From Nitrososphaerota archaeon (lineage in GTDB: Archaea; Thermoproteota; Nitrososphaeria; Nitrososphaerales; Gagatemarchaeaceae): a stretch of DNA of 33,762 nt. The notes under the pieces are model-generated. The model was not told where the DNA came from and made no database searches. It saw only the letters and a list, made by a program, of their open reading frames with translations. A program made the translations under genes and the position numbers. The stretch's first letter is position 1. Every line of letters begins with the position of its first letter. Positions 1 to 7,144 of the stretch are shown here, in pieces. Where the stretch lies: the NCBI GenBank assembly GCA_028866945.1, contig JAGWHE010000011.1, positions 1 to 33,762 of the forward strand. Direction: 5' to 3'.

Positions 1-878
1 CTGTGCATCAAGGGATGGGCAAGCTCCAGGATCTTGACAGCGACCAGCTGGCTTCCCGCGGCTCCGAGTAAGAAGGCGGCGCCGAGCAAGGAAATGGCCG
101 TGCTTCCTGCGAGGACGCCGACGAACAAGCCTCCGATACCGGTGCCCTGGAGGGCCCAGCACAGCTTCGCCCACTTCTTCCTGTAGTCGCTCTGCCTGAA
201 CCCGACCGATCTTATCTCCACGGCATAGATCATCGACCCTGCGAACCCCACCAGCGCGAGGAGTACCATCTGTGGCGAGAACGTCTCGCCGAGGACTGGG
301 TACCAGGCGGCTTCTACGACCATCAGGAATGACATCAGGACGAGCGAAGCCGCTGACAGGGCGATGAGGGGGCTTGCCTCGGGGAACCCCCCAGACGGTC
401 TTGAAACGAGCGTTGCCGCCTGGGAGAAGAAGACGATGGAACCGGCAAGCACGAGGCCCGAGCCGACCATCATCGACGGAAACGATTCGGCCGGGAGGAC
501 CGAATAGAGAATGAAGCAAACGTTCGCAGAAGTGATCAGCGCGTATGCGACGTACCCAAAGACCACCCCGGGGACATTCCCTACCTTGAACCGAGGCAGA
601 AGTGAGTACTCGATCCCAACCACGAAGGACGCCAGGAACCCGTAGACCTGCAGATAGGGGTGGCTGGGAAACAGCCCCGTAGTCGATCCCACCTGCACCC
701 CCGAGAGCTGGCCGAGGTACAGGGCCCCAACAGCGCTCCCGATGAACGCGAAGGCGACTCCCGTTATGACGAAGAGCTCGGTGAGTGTCCTCTCCGGGCG
801 TTGCGCATGCCCGGCCGAAAGGGGGTGCGGAGTCTCCGCACCCGCCGCGCCTCCGCCCCGTTCAGTCGGTGCTTCCAT
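1..878 (-). CDS. Polytopic membrane protein, distantly NnrS/heme-copper-like (3' end beyond the window)
   Basis: The minus-strand frame is open from the window edge up to about 1056, so the C-terminus is missing. I place the start at the ATG at 878; ATGs at 947 and 956 in the same frame are possible. After a Gly/Ala/Pro-rich N-terminus of about 30 residues there are roughly eight hydrophobic segments. A segment reading HPYLQVYGFLASFVVGIEY followed by LLPRF resembles the helices of NnrS-like and heme-copper oxidase subunit I-like proteins, where the His could bind heme. That family link is from memory of motif style and is weak; the membrane protein call is firm. It lies downstream of the antiporter gene on the same strand with a gap of about 180 bases, so the two could be co-transcribed. 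Confidence 0.6.
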   Translation of the reverse strand, partial: MEAPTERGGGAAGAETPHPLSAGHAQRPERTLTELFVITGVAFAFIGSAVGALYLGQLSGVQVGSTTGLFPSHPYLQVYGFLASFVVGIEYSLLPRFKVGNVPGVVFGYVAYALITSANVCFILYSVLPAESFPSMMVGSGLVLAGSIVFFSQAATLVSRPSGGFPEASPLIALSAASLVLMSFLMVVEAAWYPVLGETFSPQMVLLALVGFAGSMIYAVEIRSVGFRQSDYRKKWAKLCWALQGTGIGGLFVGVLAGSTAISLLGAAFLLGAAGSQLVAVKILELAHPLMH

Positions 879-1055
879 GACCAGCACCCTCTCCCGGATC
901 ACCTGCCGAAGAGCCGGGGCATGGTGGCCCACCAATACCTGCGGCATCGCAGTCATGGTCCCTGGAACACGGCCGCGCCCTCGGACAGTCACGGATGCGG
1001 GTTGTCGACTCCCAAACCTCCGGTCGAGCCCTGACAACAAACGGGACCGTGGCCC

Positions 1056-2600
1056 TCACTCCGTTGGAGCCTTTCCTGCTTCTTTCACGAGCAGGTCATC
1101 GAGAGCCTCGAAGTACGACCTGGCTCCCTGGGGCATCGATCCCTTGGTGATCCTGATTGCAGCCAGGATGTATGGAATCGCGCCCTGGGACACCCTGATC
1201 TTCATCACCCTCTTTCCAGGGTCAATCCTGGGGACGCTCACCCTGCTCCTCACGTCGGGGGGCGCCGACTCCCTGGCGTAGTCTTCGACCTTCTTCCTCC
1301 AGCTCTCGACCTGCTCCGGATCGAGTCCGTCGACCATGCCGCTCAGCTCCCGCACGAGAGGGCTGATGGAAGCTAGGTTCCCAAGGTCGAGGCCTTCCCC
1401 CGGTTTCACGAGGATTCTGACTCCGGCAGCTGAGATGATGTTCGTGGATATGATGACCAGGGCGGCGATGGGGAGGATCTCAGTTGACCCGCTCACGGAG
1501 TTGGCGACCAGCGTCGTGGCCAGAAGGGCAGGCGTCAGCCCCTGCGCCATCATCGACTCGATCAGCCTTCTGTCCCTCGGGGTCTTCTTCGAGTCCGCCG
1601 TCTCGGTGCTCAGCAGTCTGGCAAAGACCAGGATCCCCAGCACCCCTGCGAACTCAAAGTACACGGTGGGCGACGTGAGGGTGCCTAGGGGGAGCGAGAA
1701 CCCCATGAAGAAAAGGAAGAAGGTCCGCAGGAAGAAGGCGATCTCCGTCTGGAATGCCGATATATAGTTCAGAGAAAGCGCGGGGATGGGCGTCGAGATC
1801 CCCAGCGACGGAGGGGCCTCGGAGAGGTTCTTCATGACGAGCCCGATGGCCAGGACGGTAATCACTCCGCTCCCACCAATCTCCCCGATCAGGATGTAGG
1901 TCAGAAGGACGTAGCCGACGGTTGCCACGTAGAAGTAGTCCGACTGGCCGAGGCTCTTGGCAACCCTGACCCAGCCGAGCCCCAGGAGGAGCCCACCGAC
2001 GAGGCCGATGGAAAGTTCTTCGAAGAAGCTCCTGGAGATGACCGTGAGCCCCTGGAGGTCCAGTGGGGCGCCCTGGTTGTAGCCGTTCAGCAGTACGGTG
2101 AACAGGATGATCAGGACGAGCGAGTCGAACACAGACTCGAGGGCCAGGTTCGAGACCAGACCGACTTCGGAGATCCTCCTGGCCAGATAGGGGACGATGA
2201 TCATGGATATCTCCCCGCCCACTATCGACCCGAGGAACAGAGCGTCGTACAGGTTCCAGTGGAGGACGACGGTGAACAGGAGCGTAATCAGCATGATCGA
2301 CAGCGCCATGTAGAGCAGCGTGCGGGTTATCGCCGACCTTCCTTCCGACATTATGTCGCGCAGCTTCATGCTCATCCCAATGTCGAAGACCACCATGGCG
2401 AGAGTGACCTGGGACAGTATGGGGAGCATGGCGTTCACCGTGGAGGACGGGAGCACCGCGAACCACTGGGTCGCCATGCCGGCGGCGATGAGGAAGAGGG
2501 TCTGGGGGATTCCCTTGCGGCTGAGAAGCAGGTTCCCGACGAACCCGATGAATATAATCGCTGAAACGACGAGGAGGAACGTCGGGGCTGAGAATGCCAA
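1056..2600 (-). CDS. CPA-type monovalent cation:proton antiporter
   Basis: A 514-residue protein with about 12 hydrophobic helices over residues 1-395, then a soluble tail of about 120 residues rich in charged residues. The layout fits cation:proton antiporters (CPA1/CPA2, NhaP/KefB-like) that exchange Na+ or K+ for H+ across the cytoplasmic membrane. In the helix that normally carries the ion-binding Asn-Asp or Asp-Asp pair the sequence is ESVFDS (residues 155-160). The pair therefore reads Asp-Ser rather than Asn-Asp by simple alignment. The ATG at 2600 lies just before the first hydrophobic helix, as expected. Substrate ion cannot be told from sequence. The family is fairly certain, the subfamily is not. 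Confidence 0.85.
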   Translation of the reverse strand: MAFSAPTFLLVVSAIIFIGFVGNLLLSRKGIPQTLFLIAAGMATQWFAVLPSSTVNAMLPILSQVTLAMVVFDIGMSMKLRDIMSEGRSAITRTLLYMALSIMLITLLFTVVLHWNLYDALFLGSIVGGEISMIIVPYLARRISEVGLVSNLALESVFDSLVLIILFTVLLNGYNQGAPLDLQGLTVISRSFFEELSIGLVGGLLLGLGWVRVAKSLGQSDYFYVATVGYVLLTYILIGEIGGSGVITVLAIGLVMKNLSEAPPSLGISTPIPALSLNYISAFQTEIAFFLRTFFLFFMGFSLPLGTLTSPTVYFEFAGVLGILVFARLLSTETADSKKTPRDRRLIESMMAQGLTPALLATTLVANSVSGSTEILPIAALVIISTNIISAAGVRILVKPGEGLDLGNLASISPLVRELSGMVDGLDPEQVESWRKKVEDYARESAPPDVRSRVSVPRIDPGKRVMKIRVSQGAIPYILAAIRITKGSMPQGARSYFEALDDLLVKEAGKAPTE

Positions 2601-3030
2601 CGCCTGTTACCCCTCCGATTCAGTTGGCCTTGCCGAGCGGGCCGCTCTGCCCCGGTGGCGCGGTCCAGTAATCAAGCGTCCTATACGCACGGAACTCGGT
2701 ATTTGAACAGGGAGGCGCCAATCATGTTACTGTTGCATTCCAAAGGGTCGCGGATTCCAAAAATTGCAGGAGGTGGTTTTCGCGGGACTGGAACAGGGTC
2801 GCTGCGAATACGATGGTTCCCTCCTCGGGCCTCTGATGAGACATTATGGACTGGGAGCTGTCACATCTTCGTCCTTCTGCCGAACATGCCCTTGTCCTGA
2901 GCCTCCAGCTGAACCCGCCGGGCAGGGTGAAGCCGAAGTCCACCCTCCCTTCCTTACACGCACGCAGGCCCCAAATGGGTCCTTAAGCGGGACTTGCCCA
3001 CGCGGCCTCCCGGAGCGATCAGAGCCAATT
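2601..3030. other. Non-coding interval between divergent genes
   Basis: This stretch separates the antiporter (minus) from the small duplicated membrane protein (plus). Short open frames here show no recognisable protein features and have low-complexity or odd composition. I see no tRNA, repeat array or convincing small RNA. It presumably holds the 5' region of the antiporter gene; an AT-rich patch near 2690-2706 could be its promoter, but it is about 100 bases from the start. Confidence 0.4.
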
Positions 3031-3038
3031 CTTAAATC
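3028..3038 (+). promoter_or_regulatory. TATA-like box for the duplicated membrane protein
   Basis: The AT-rich stretch ATTCTTAAATC sits about 30-38 bases before the ATG at 3067, the distance expected for an archaeal TATA box serving a near-leaderless transcript. Confidence 0.45.
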
Positions 3039-3066
3039 TCAAGGTCAGCAAACCAGAAGCTGAGAA

Positions 3067-3402
3067 ATGATAGTCGAAATCACGAACATCATCGCAGGAC
3101 TAGTCCTAGCTGCGGGCATCGTCACAAGCCTGCCAGCCATAGGACCAAGCATTGGAAAGGTCGCCAAGTGGCTGGGCGGCTTTCAAACAATCATCGGAAT
3201 AATCGCAATCATCGTCGGAATCATCTACTTCGGACTTCAAGGAATAGTGGCCGTAGTCGCCGGGCTTATCCTGGCCCTTGGAATCCTGCCGAGCATACCG
3301 GCGGTAGGGAAGAGCATCGAAAAACTCGCGAAATGGCTTGGTAGGTTCCAAACCATCATCGGCGTCATAGCAATCATCATCGGCATCTGGGGTCTACTCT
3401 AG
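3067..3402 (+). CDS. Small membrane protein made of two tandem 55-residue units
   Basis: A 111-residue hydrophobic protein of unknown function. Residues about 7-53 and 62-108 are two copies of one unit with a period of 55 residues. Each unit is helix, a turn with SLPAIG or SIPAVG, an amphipathic stretch with KxAKWLGxFQTIIG, then a very Ile-rich helix, so about four hydrophobic segments are expected in total. The copies are closer in protein than in DNA, so the duplication is old and both halves look constrained. Codons are more AT-rich and Ile-rich than in neighbours. It stands alone with its own TATA-like box and a stem-loop after the stop. Symmetric duplication of a helix pair suggests a pore, scaffold or membrane-shaping protein, but that is only an inference. 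Confidence 0.75.
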   Translation: MIVEITNIIAGLVLAAGIVTSLPAIGPSIGKVAKWLGGFQTIIGIIAIIVGIIYFGLQGIVAVVAGLILALGILPSIPAVGKSIEKLAKWLGRFQTIIGVIAIIIGIWGLL

Positions 3403-3409
3403 CCTGACA

Positions 3410-3440
3410 TTCGAGGAACACTATGGACGGGTTCCTCGAA
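3410..3440 (+). terminator. Stem-loop terminator candidate after the duplicated membrane protein
   Basis: A perfect 10-bp inverted repeat (TTCGAGGAAC and GTTCCTCGAA, arms 3410-3419 and 3431-3440) with an 11-base loop starts 8 bases after the stop codon. A pyrimidine-rich stretch CCCTTCTTTCT follows. It may end transcription or protect the 3' end. Confidence 0.5.
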
Positions 3441-3647
3441 ACCCTTCTTTCTGGTTACCGAATCTGCTAACTTCGATCACTGATTGACGTGGAGAGTCGC
3501 TTGACCAGGCCCAAAGGCTTGGGGTTGTAGAATTTCAGCAAGCTCCTTGCACCAGTCGGACCGTTTTCCGGGGCCTTCGGACCTCTCTTAGGATCGCACA
3601 CAATCTAGCCGAGCCTTGCAGCCTGCAGAAGAGAGAGGGAGTCGACG

Positions 3648-3740
3648 TGCGGTCGCTGGGATTTGAACCCAGGTTAGTAGCTTGGAGGGCTACTGTCCTA
3701 GACCAGGCTGTCCCCTCAGAGAGGACTGGACGACGACCGC
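3648..3740 (-). tRNA. tRNA-Gly(UCC) with an 18-nt insertion in the D arm
   Basis: Read on the minus strand from 3740, the acceptor GCGGTCG pairs with CGACCGC, followed by discriminator A at 3648; CCA is not encoded. The T arm is CTGGG-TTCAAAT-CCCAG. The anticodon stem is GTAGC/GCTAC with loop CCTCCAA, giving anticodon UCC and C at position 33 in place of the near-universal U. The D stem is GTCC/GGAC and, once 18 nt are removed, the D loop is AGCCTGGTCTA with the expected A14, G18G19 and A21. The spliced form would be 75 nt. G1-C72, C35, C36 and A73 agree with archaeal tRNA-Gly identity. The insertion looks like a non-canonical intron (see separate entry). A promoter box lies 24-33 bases upstream. 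If the insert is not removed this would be a pseudo-tRNA, but every stem is perfectly paired. Confidence 0.85.
3710..3727 (-). other. Candidate tRNA intron in the D arm
   Basis: These 18 nt interrupt the tRNA-Gly between the 5' D-stem strand and the D loop (about position 13/14). The exact register is ambiguous by a few bases because CAG occurs at both junctions. The insert forms its own hairpin, GTCCTC with GGGGAC (one T-G pair) and loop TCTGA. Archaeal tRNA introns at such places are known and are cut at a bulge-helix-bulge motif. I could not draw a textbook 3-4-3 motif here by eye; CCAG/CTGG might form part of a relaxed one. Confidence 0.6.
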
Positions 3741-3763
3741 ACGAGGCCCGAGCCTCGCCGAGT

Positions 3764-3773
3764 CTTTTTAATC
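3764..3773 (-). promoter_or_regulatory. TATA-like box for tRNA-Gly
   Basis: GATTAAAAAG on the minus strand lies 24-33 bases before the mature tRNA 5' end at 3740, the right spacing for an archaeal promoter. It overlaps the last codons and stop of nep1. A perfect 6-bp hairpin (CGAGGC/GCCTCG, 3742-3757) lies between box and tRNA. Confidence 0.55.
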
Positions 3774-4439
3774 GTTGAACCCCTTGGTCGCCTTCTCTAT
3801 CTCGTAGACCACTCTCGCGGCCACGACGTGGGCCTCCATCGGCCTCGAGTCGATCCTGACAAGCTCGTCCATGGTCTTCTCCACCTCCGCGGAAAAGTGG
3901 CCATGAGGGAACCCGCCAACGACCACGCAGGGGTCCTTCATGGCGACGACATTGGCCGCGAACTCAGGTATCCCCTCAAGCCTCCCCCTCACCGTCAGGC
4001 CGAACACTCTTCCGGGCTCGATGGTCTTGACCAGCTCCGGGAACCTCGCCTTGCGCACCCTGAGCAGCCCCCCCGTCGGCTCCTCCACCAGCGCCTTCTC
4101 CATGAGCCCCCTGAACCTCAGGTAGCTCTTGGGGATCCGCGTCTTCTCCGCGACTTCGATGACGGTGCCGGGATACGTATGGACGAACAGCCTGACCCTG
4201 CCCTCCAGGTAGAACGGGGTCGCCGTCACGCTCAGCATGGCTGCATGGACCAGGTCTGGCCTCCCTCGCTTCTCCGAGTCCAGGAGCTTCGCCATCGCCG
4301 TGTGGTGGAAGCTCCTGTCGAGCAGCATCTCGCCAGCCTTCATCCCCCGCCGACTGGCGTCGCTTGCTACCGCCGGGTGGCCGCATATCTCCCTGGGGAC
4401 CAGCTCCAGGGCAGACTCGGCGAAGACGAAGCTCAGCAA
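3768..4439 (-). CDS. nep1: rRNA pseudouridine N1-methyltransferase Nep1 (Emg1)
   Basis: A 223-residue SPOUT-class methyltransferase that methylates N1 of a pseudouridine in 16S rRNA during small-subunit assembly. Family marks are LDRSFHHTAM near residue 40, the following RGRPDLVHAAML stretch, and the C-terminal GGFPHGHF loop that belongs to the trefoil-knot S-adenosylmethionine site. Length matches archaeal Nep1. The start is a TTG at 4439; the residues that follow enter the family fold directly. It is divergent from rpp21 with 53 bases between starts, so a shared promoter region is likely. Confidence 0.9.
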   Translation of the reverse strand: MLSFVFAESALELVPREICGHPAVASDASRRGMKAGEMLLDRSFHHTAMAKLLDSEKRGRPDLVHAAMLSVTATPFYLEGRVRLFVHTYPGTVIEVAEKTRIPKSYLRFRGLMEKALVEEPTGGLLRVRKARFPELVKTIEPGRVFGLTVRGRLEGIPEFAANVVAMKDPCVVVGGFPHGHFSAEVEKTMDELVRIDSRPMEAHVVAARVVYEIEKATKGFND

Positions 4440-4492
4440 CCAGCGCCGATGGGACGGGGCATGGTTAAGTCCTTCCGGCCCGACCTGCTGCT

Positions 4493-4801
4493 GTGAGCTC
4501 CCGCAAACCCAAGGAGAGCGCGGCGTCGATCGTCAGGCTGCTCACCGAGTCTGCCGTCGCCCTGGCGCACACCGACCCAGCGATGGCCAAACAGCAGGCC
4601 GCCCTGGCGAGGAAGGTCAAGCTGAAGTTCAACGTCCGCCTTGACCCCTCGCTCCGCGCCTTCACCTGCAGGGGGTGCAAGGGGCTACTCGTGCCGGGGG
4701 TAAACGCGCGGGTCCGGCTCGGCCACGGGAAGCCCACCATCATCCGGGCGACCTGTCTCGACTGCGGCCACGTAAACCGCAAAGTTGTCGGAACGGCTTA
4801 A
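4493..4801 (+). CDS. rnp4: RNase P protein component 4 (Rpp21/Rpr2)
   Basis: A 102-residue basic protein starting with GTG. It has the Rpp21 layout: N-terminal helical region (residues 8-42), then a zinc ribbon with Cys59, Cys62, Cys88 and Cys91. In archaea it pairs with Rpp29 and supports tRNA 5' maturation by the RNase P ribozyme. A TATA-like TGGTTAAGTCC (4461-4471) lies about 25-30 bases before the GTG. It begins the run of plus-strand translation genes and its stop codon lies inside the putative TATA box of rps19e. Confidence 0.88.
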   Translation: MSSRKPKESAASIVRLLTESAVALAHTDPAMAKQQAALARKVKLKFNVRLDPSLRAFTCRGCKGLLVPGVNARVRLGHGKPTIIRATCLDCGHVNRKVVGTA

Positions 4802-4804
4802 ATA
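4797..4804 (+). promoter_or_regulatory. TATA-like box for rps19e
   Basis: CTTAAATA overlaps the stop codon of rnp4 and lies about 39-46 bases upstream of the ATG at 4843. A short 5' leader is implied. Confidence 0.45.
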
Positions 4805-4842
4805 GCGTCGCAGACGGCTCGAAATTTGCTACGTGAAACGTT

Positions 4843-5295
4843 ATGGTAAGCGCTCACGACGTCCCATCTGGCAAGCTGGTCTCCGCCCTAGCGGAGCAGA
4901 TGAAGTCGGTCTCGGCCGTCCAGGAGCCCGACTGGGCCCACTACGTGAAGACCGGCTCCCACGCTGAGAGGCCCCCGGCCAGTTCCGACTGGTGGTTCAC
5001 CAGGGCGGCATCGCTGCTCCGCAAGCTCTACCTCCACGGCCCCGTCGGACTGACCGACCTCAAGAGGGCATACGGGGGGACCAAGGCTTTGCACTACTTC
5101 CCGAAGCACCACAGGGACGCAGGCGGCTCCAACATACGCAAGATCCTGAAGCAGCTCGAGCAGGCCGAGCTGGTCTCCACAACCCCCAAGGGACGGGTAC
5201 TCACTCCGAAGGGACGGGCCCTTCTCGACAAGGTAAGCAAGGAGATCTTCACTTCCATGGCCGAGGGGAACAAGGCGCTCGCGAGGTACGCGTAG
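4843..5295 (+). CDS. rps19e: Ribosomal protein S19e
   Basis: A 150-residue small-subunit protein found only in archaea and eukaryotes, needed for 30S/40S maturation. It carries family stretches around DWAHYVKTG, DWWFTRAASLLRKLY and GPVGLTDLKRAYGG, a winged-helix-like core, then a C-terminal KGRVLTPKGRALLDK segment. Length matches the family. The ATG at 4843 follows a TATA-like box at a suitable distance, and the stop is 2 bases before pdcd5. Confidence 0.93.
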   Translation: MVSAHDVPSGKLVSALAEQMKSVSAVQEPDWAHYVKTGSHAERPPASSDWWFTRAASLLRKLYLHGPVGLTDLKRAYGGTKALHYFPKHHRDAGGSNIRKILKQLEQAELVSTTPKGRVLTPKGRALLDKVSKEIFTSMAEGNKALARYA

Positions 5296-5297
5296 CG

Positions 5298-5573
5298 ATG
5301 TCAGAGCAGCCGCAGAAGCAGCCCGACAAGGATGCCACAGAGCGCAGGATGATGAGGGAAGGGGCCCTGCGCATGGCGTTGACCTCCGAGGCCAGGCAGA
5401 GGCTCGCGAACGTGAAGATGGTCAGGCCGGACCTCGCCTCGTCCATAGAGGAGTACGTCATCCAGCTGGCGTCGTCAGGAAAGCTCAGGAAGCCAGTGGA
5501 CGACGAACAGGTGAAGCAGATGCTCGGCGCGCTGCAAGAGAAGAAGCGCGAAATCAACATCAGGAGGATTTAG
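5298..5573 (+). CDS. PDCD5/TFAR19-family DNA-binding protein
   Basis: A 91-residue, highly charged helical protein of the PDCD5 (TFAR19) family. It is conserved in archaea and eukaryotes; archaeal members bind nucleic acid in vitro and their cellular role is not settled. The core has [20 protein letters not shown] followed by a basic C-terminal helix, with a disordered Gln/Lys/Asp N-terminus. I use the ATG at 5298, just after the rps19e stop. The usual archaeal order S19e-PDCD5-L39e-L31e is kept. Confidence 0.92.
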   Translation: MSEQPQKQPDKDATERRMMREGALRMALTSEARQRLANVKMVRPDLASSIEEYVIQLASSGKLRKPVDDEQVKQMLGALQEKKREINIRRI

Positions 5574-5574
5574 C

Positions 5575-5733
5575 ATGGCACGGGTCAAAGACACTTCGAA
5601 GAAGAACCGGCTGGCCAAGGCGGGGAAGCAAGCGCGCTCGGTGCCCACATGGGTCATCGTGAGGACCAACAGGAAGGTAAGGTCCAACCCCAAGCGGAGG
5701 AACTGGAGGCAGCGCAAGCTGGGCCTCAGGTGA
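5575..5733 (+). CDS. rpl39e: Ribosomal protein L39e
   Basis: A 52-residue very basic protein (begins [10 protein letters not shown], ends [11 protein letters not shown]). L39e lines the ribosome exit tunnel in archaea and eukaryotes. Family marks are KKNRLAKA, the [10 protein letters not shown] stretch and the terminal RRNWR motif. The ATG at 5575 comes 1 base after the pdcd5 stop, and the gene ends 6 bases before rpl31e. Length is normal for the family. Confidence 0.95.
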   Translation: MARVKDTSKKNRLAKAGKQARSVPTWVIVRTNRKVRSNPKRRNWRQRKLGLR

Positions 5734-5739
5734 TAGCGG

Positions 5740-6024
5740 TTGTCTGAAGCAAAGACGGAGGAGCTGACCCGGACCTACGTCGTCCCGCTGGGGGTCGTCT
5801 ACGAAGCTCCCCCATACAGGAGGGCCAAGAAAGCGGTCATGGCCATAAGGGCCTTCGCGACCCGCCACATGAAGGCGACCCAGGTCAGCATCGACGAGGA
5901 CGTCAACGAACTCATTTGGTCGAGGGGCATCAAGCACCCTCCAAGGCGCATCACCCTCGAGATGGAGCGGGACGAGGACGGCATCGTGAAGGTCAGACTC
6001 CCTCCAGCGCCAGAAAAAGTGTGA
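5740..6024 (+). CDS. rpl31e: Ribosomal protein L31e
   Basis: A 94-residue large-subunit protein that sits near the exit of the peptide tunnel. It shows the family stretches RTYVVPL, RRAKKAVMAIRAF and VNELIWSRGIKHPPRRI. The start is TTG at 5740; there is no ATG near, and the family begins at this place. It is embedded in the translation operon with 4 bases to aIF6. Confidence 0.94.
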   Translation: MSEAKTEELTRTYVVPLGVVYEAPPYRRAKKAVMAIRAFATRHMKATQVSIDEDVNELIWSRGIKHPPRRITLEMERDEDGIVKVRLPPAPEKV

Positions 6025-6028
6025 CCCG

Positions 6029-6694
6029 ATGGGTCTGCACCTGATGGACGTCTACCGGAGTCCAAACATAGGGATTTTCCTGAAGACCAACGAGAAGCAC
6101 CTCCTGGTGCCCAAGGGGCTCGCCCAGACCAAGACTGACAAGCTCTGCGAACAACTTCACGTGGCCGCGGTCCCGACCTCGATCGGGGAGTCCAGGCTGC
6201 TCGGCGCGCTCTCGTCCATGAACAGCAGCGGCATCATCCTCTCCAGGCTCGCGGAGGACTACGAGGTCAGAGAGATCAGCTCTGCCACAGGGCTGAATGT
6301 AGCCCGGCTGGAGTCCAAATTCACCGCCGCAGGCAACCTGGTGGTGGCCACCGACAAGGGCGCCCTCGCCTCTCCCCTCCTCGACCATAGGGCCCTCGCT
6401 CAGGTCAAGGACGTGCTGGGGACGGAGGTGCACACTACCCCCATCGGCGAGTACCACCAGGTCGGCTCGCTCGTCGTGGCCACCAACAGGGGAGCCGCGG
6501 TCTACCCGGGGCTGGACGAGAAGGAGGTCGCCAGGATCGGCTCGATGCTCGGCGTGGACGCGTATCCCTCCTCGGTGAACAGCGGGGTGCCATACGTCGC
6601 CTCGGGGCTGGTGGCGAACTCGAGAAACGCCATCGCAGGCAGCCAGACGACCGGACCGGAGCTTGTCTTTATAACGCGGGCACTGAGCGTTTGA
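6029..6694 (+). CDS. eif6: Translation initiation factor aIF6
   Basis: A 221-residue anti-association factor that binds the large subunit near L14/L24e and blocks premature joining. It has the five-fold repeated alpha-beta fold of the family, seen here as recurring units such as NLVVATDKGALASP and SLVVATNRGAAVYP, with N-terminal PNIGIF. Full length. The ATG at 6029 lies 4 bases after rpl31e. Its last codons hold a TATA-like box for the next gene. In many archaea rpl18a (LX) follows eif6; here only 13 bases separate it from prefoldin. Confidence 0.93.
   Translation: MGLHLMDVYRSPNIGIFLKTNEKHLLVPKGLAQTKTDKLCEQLHVAAVPTSIGESRLLGALSSMNSSGIILSRLAEDYEVREISSATGLNVARLESKFTAAGNLVVATDKGALASPLLDHRALAQVKDVLGTEVHTTPIGEYHQVGSLVVATNRGAAVYPGLDEKEVARIGSMLGVDAYPSSVNSGVPYVASGLVANSRNAIAGSQTTGPELVFITRALSV
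6667..6675 (+). promoter_or_regulatory. Internal TATA-like box inside the 3' end of eif6
   Basis: CTTTATAAC lies within the last codons of eif6 and about 33-41 bases before the ATG of pfdA. It could give pfdA-ftsY extra transcription independent of the ribosomal protein operon. Confidence 0.5.
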
Positions 6695-6707
6695 AAAGGT
6701 CCCGGCC

Positions 6708-7139
6708 ATGAGCAAGGAACCGACCGCCGAAGAGACCGTGAACGCGCTGGTCGTAGAGATTCGCATACTCGAAAGCACTTACAACGAGCTGTCTGCCAGG
6801 CAGAACCTCCTCGAGCGCGCCCTCCTGGAGGGGCGGGCAGCCCTGGAGTCGATCAAGGGGCTGGCGGGGCAGCACTCTGGCGAGATCCTCACTCAGATAG
6901 GAGGGGGCGCCATGCTGCGGTCCGAGCCTCCCACGACTGACACGGTCCTGATCAGCGTCGGCTCCAACGTCGTGATCGAGAAGCCCAAGGACGAGGCAGT
7001 GGCCATGCTCGAGGAGAGGAGCCGCGACATCGAGAAGACCATAGTGTCGATCATCGGGCAGCGCAACGAGATCGGGGCACGGCTCAACTCCGACAGGGAG
7101 CTCCTGAACAACCTCGTGGCAAGCGGCCAGCAGGGTTAG
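6708..7139 (+). CDS. pfdA: Prefoldin subunit alpha
   Basis: A 143-residue protein with N- and C-terminal coiled coils (about residues 8-52 and 95-138) around a central beta-hairpin section with Gly-rich GGGAMLRSEP and VLISVGSNVVIEK. This is the prefoldin alpha layout. Two alpha and four beta subunits form the jellyfish-shaped holdase that passes unfolded proteins to the thermosome. It precedes ftsY by 5 bases, the common archaeal order pfdA-ftsY. Confidence 0.92.
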   Translation: MSKEPTAEETVNALVVEIRILESTYNELSARQNLLERALLEGRAALESIKGLAGQHSGEILTQIGGGAMLRSEPPTTDTVLISVGSNVVIEKPKDEAVAMLEERSRDIEKTIVSIIGQRNEIGARLNSDRELLNNLVASGQQG

Positions 7140-7144
7140 TCCCC

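Noticed and set aside
660-1281. Plus-strand open frames over the left-hand membrane protein and antiporter end
   Set aside because: They lie opposite clear membrane proteins and have Arg/Pro/Ser-rich composition typical of shadows.
2830-2905. Possible C/D box small RNA (TGATGA near 2835 and CTGA near 2898)
   Set aside because: No convincing D' and C' boxes and no terminal stem; spacing is loose. Chance match is likely.
3441-3647. Possible gene or RNA in the gap before the tRNA
   Set aside because: No open frame of note, no tRNA arms and no repeat; only short chance inverted repeats.
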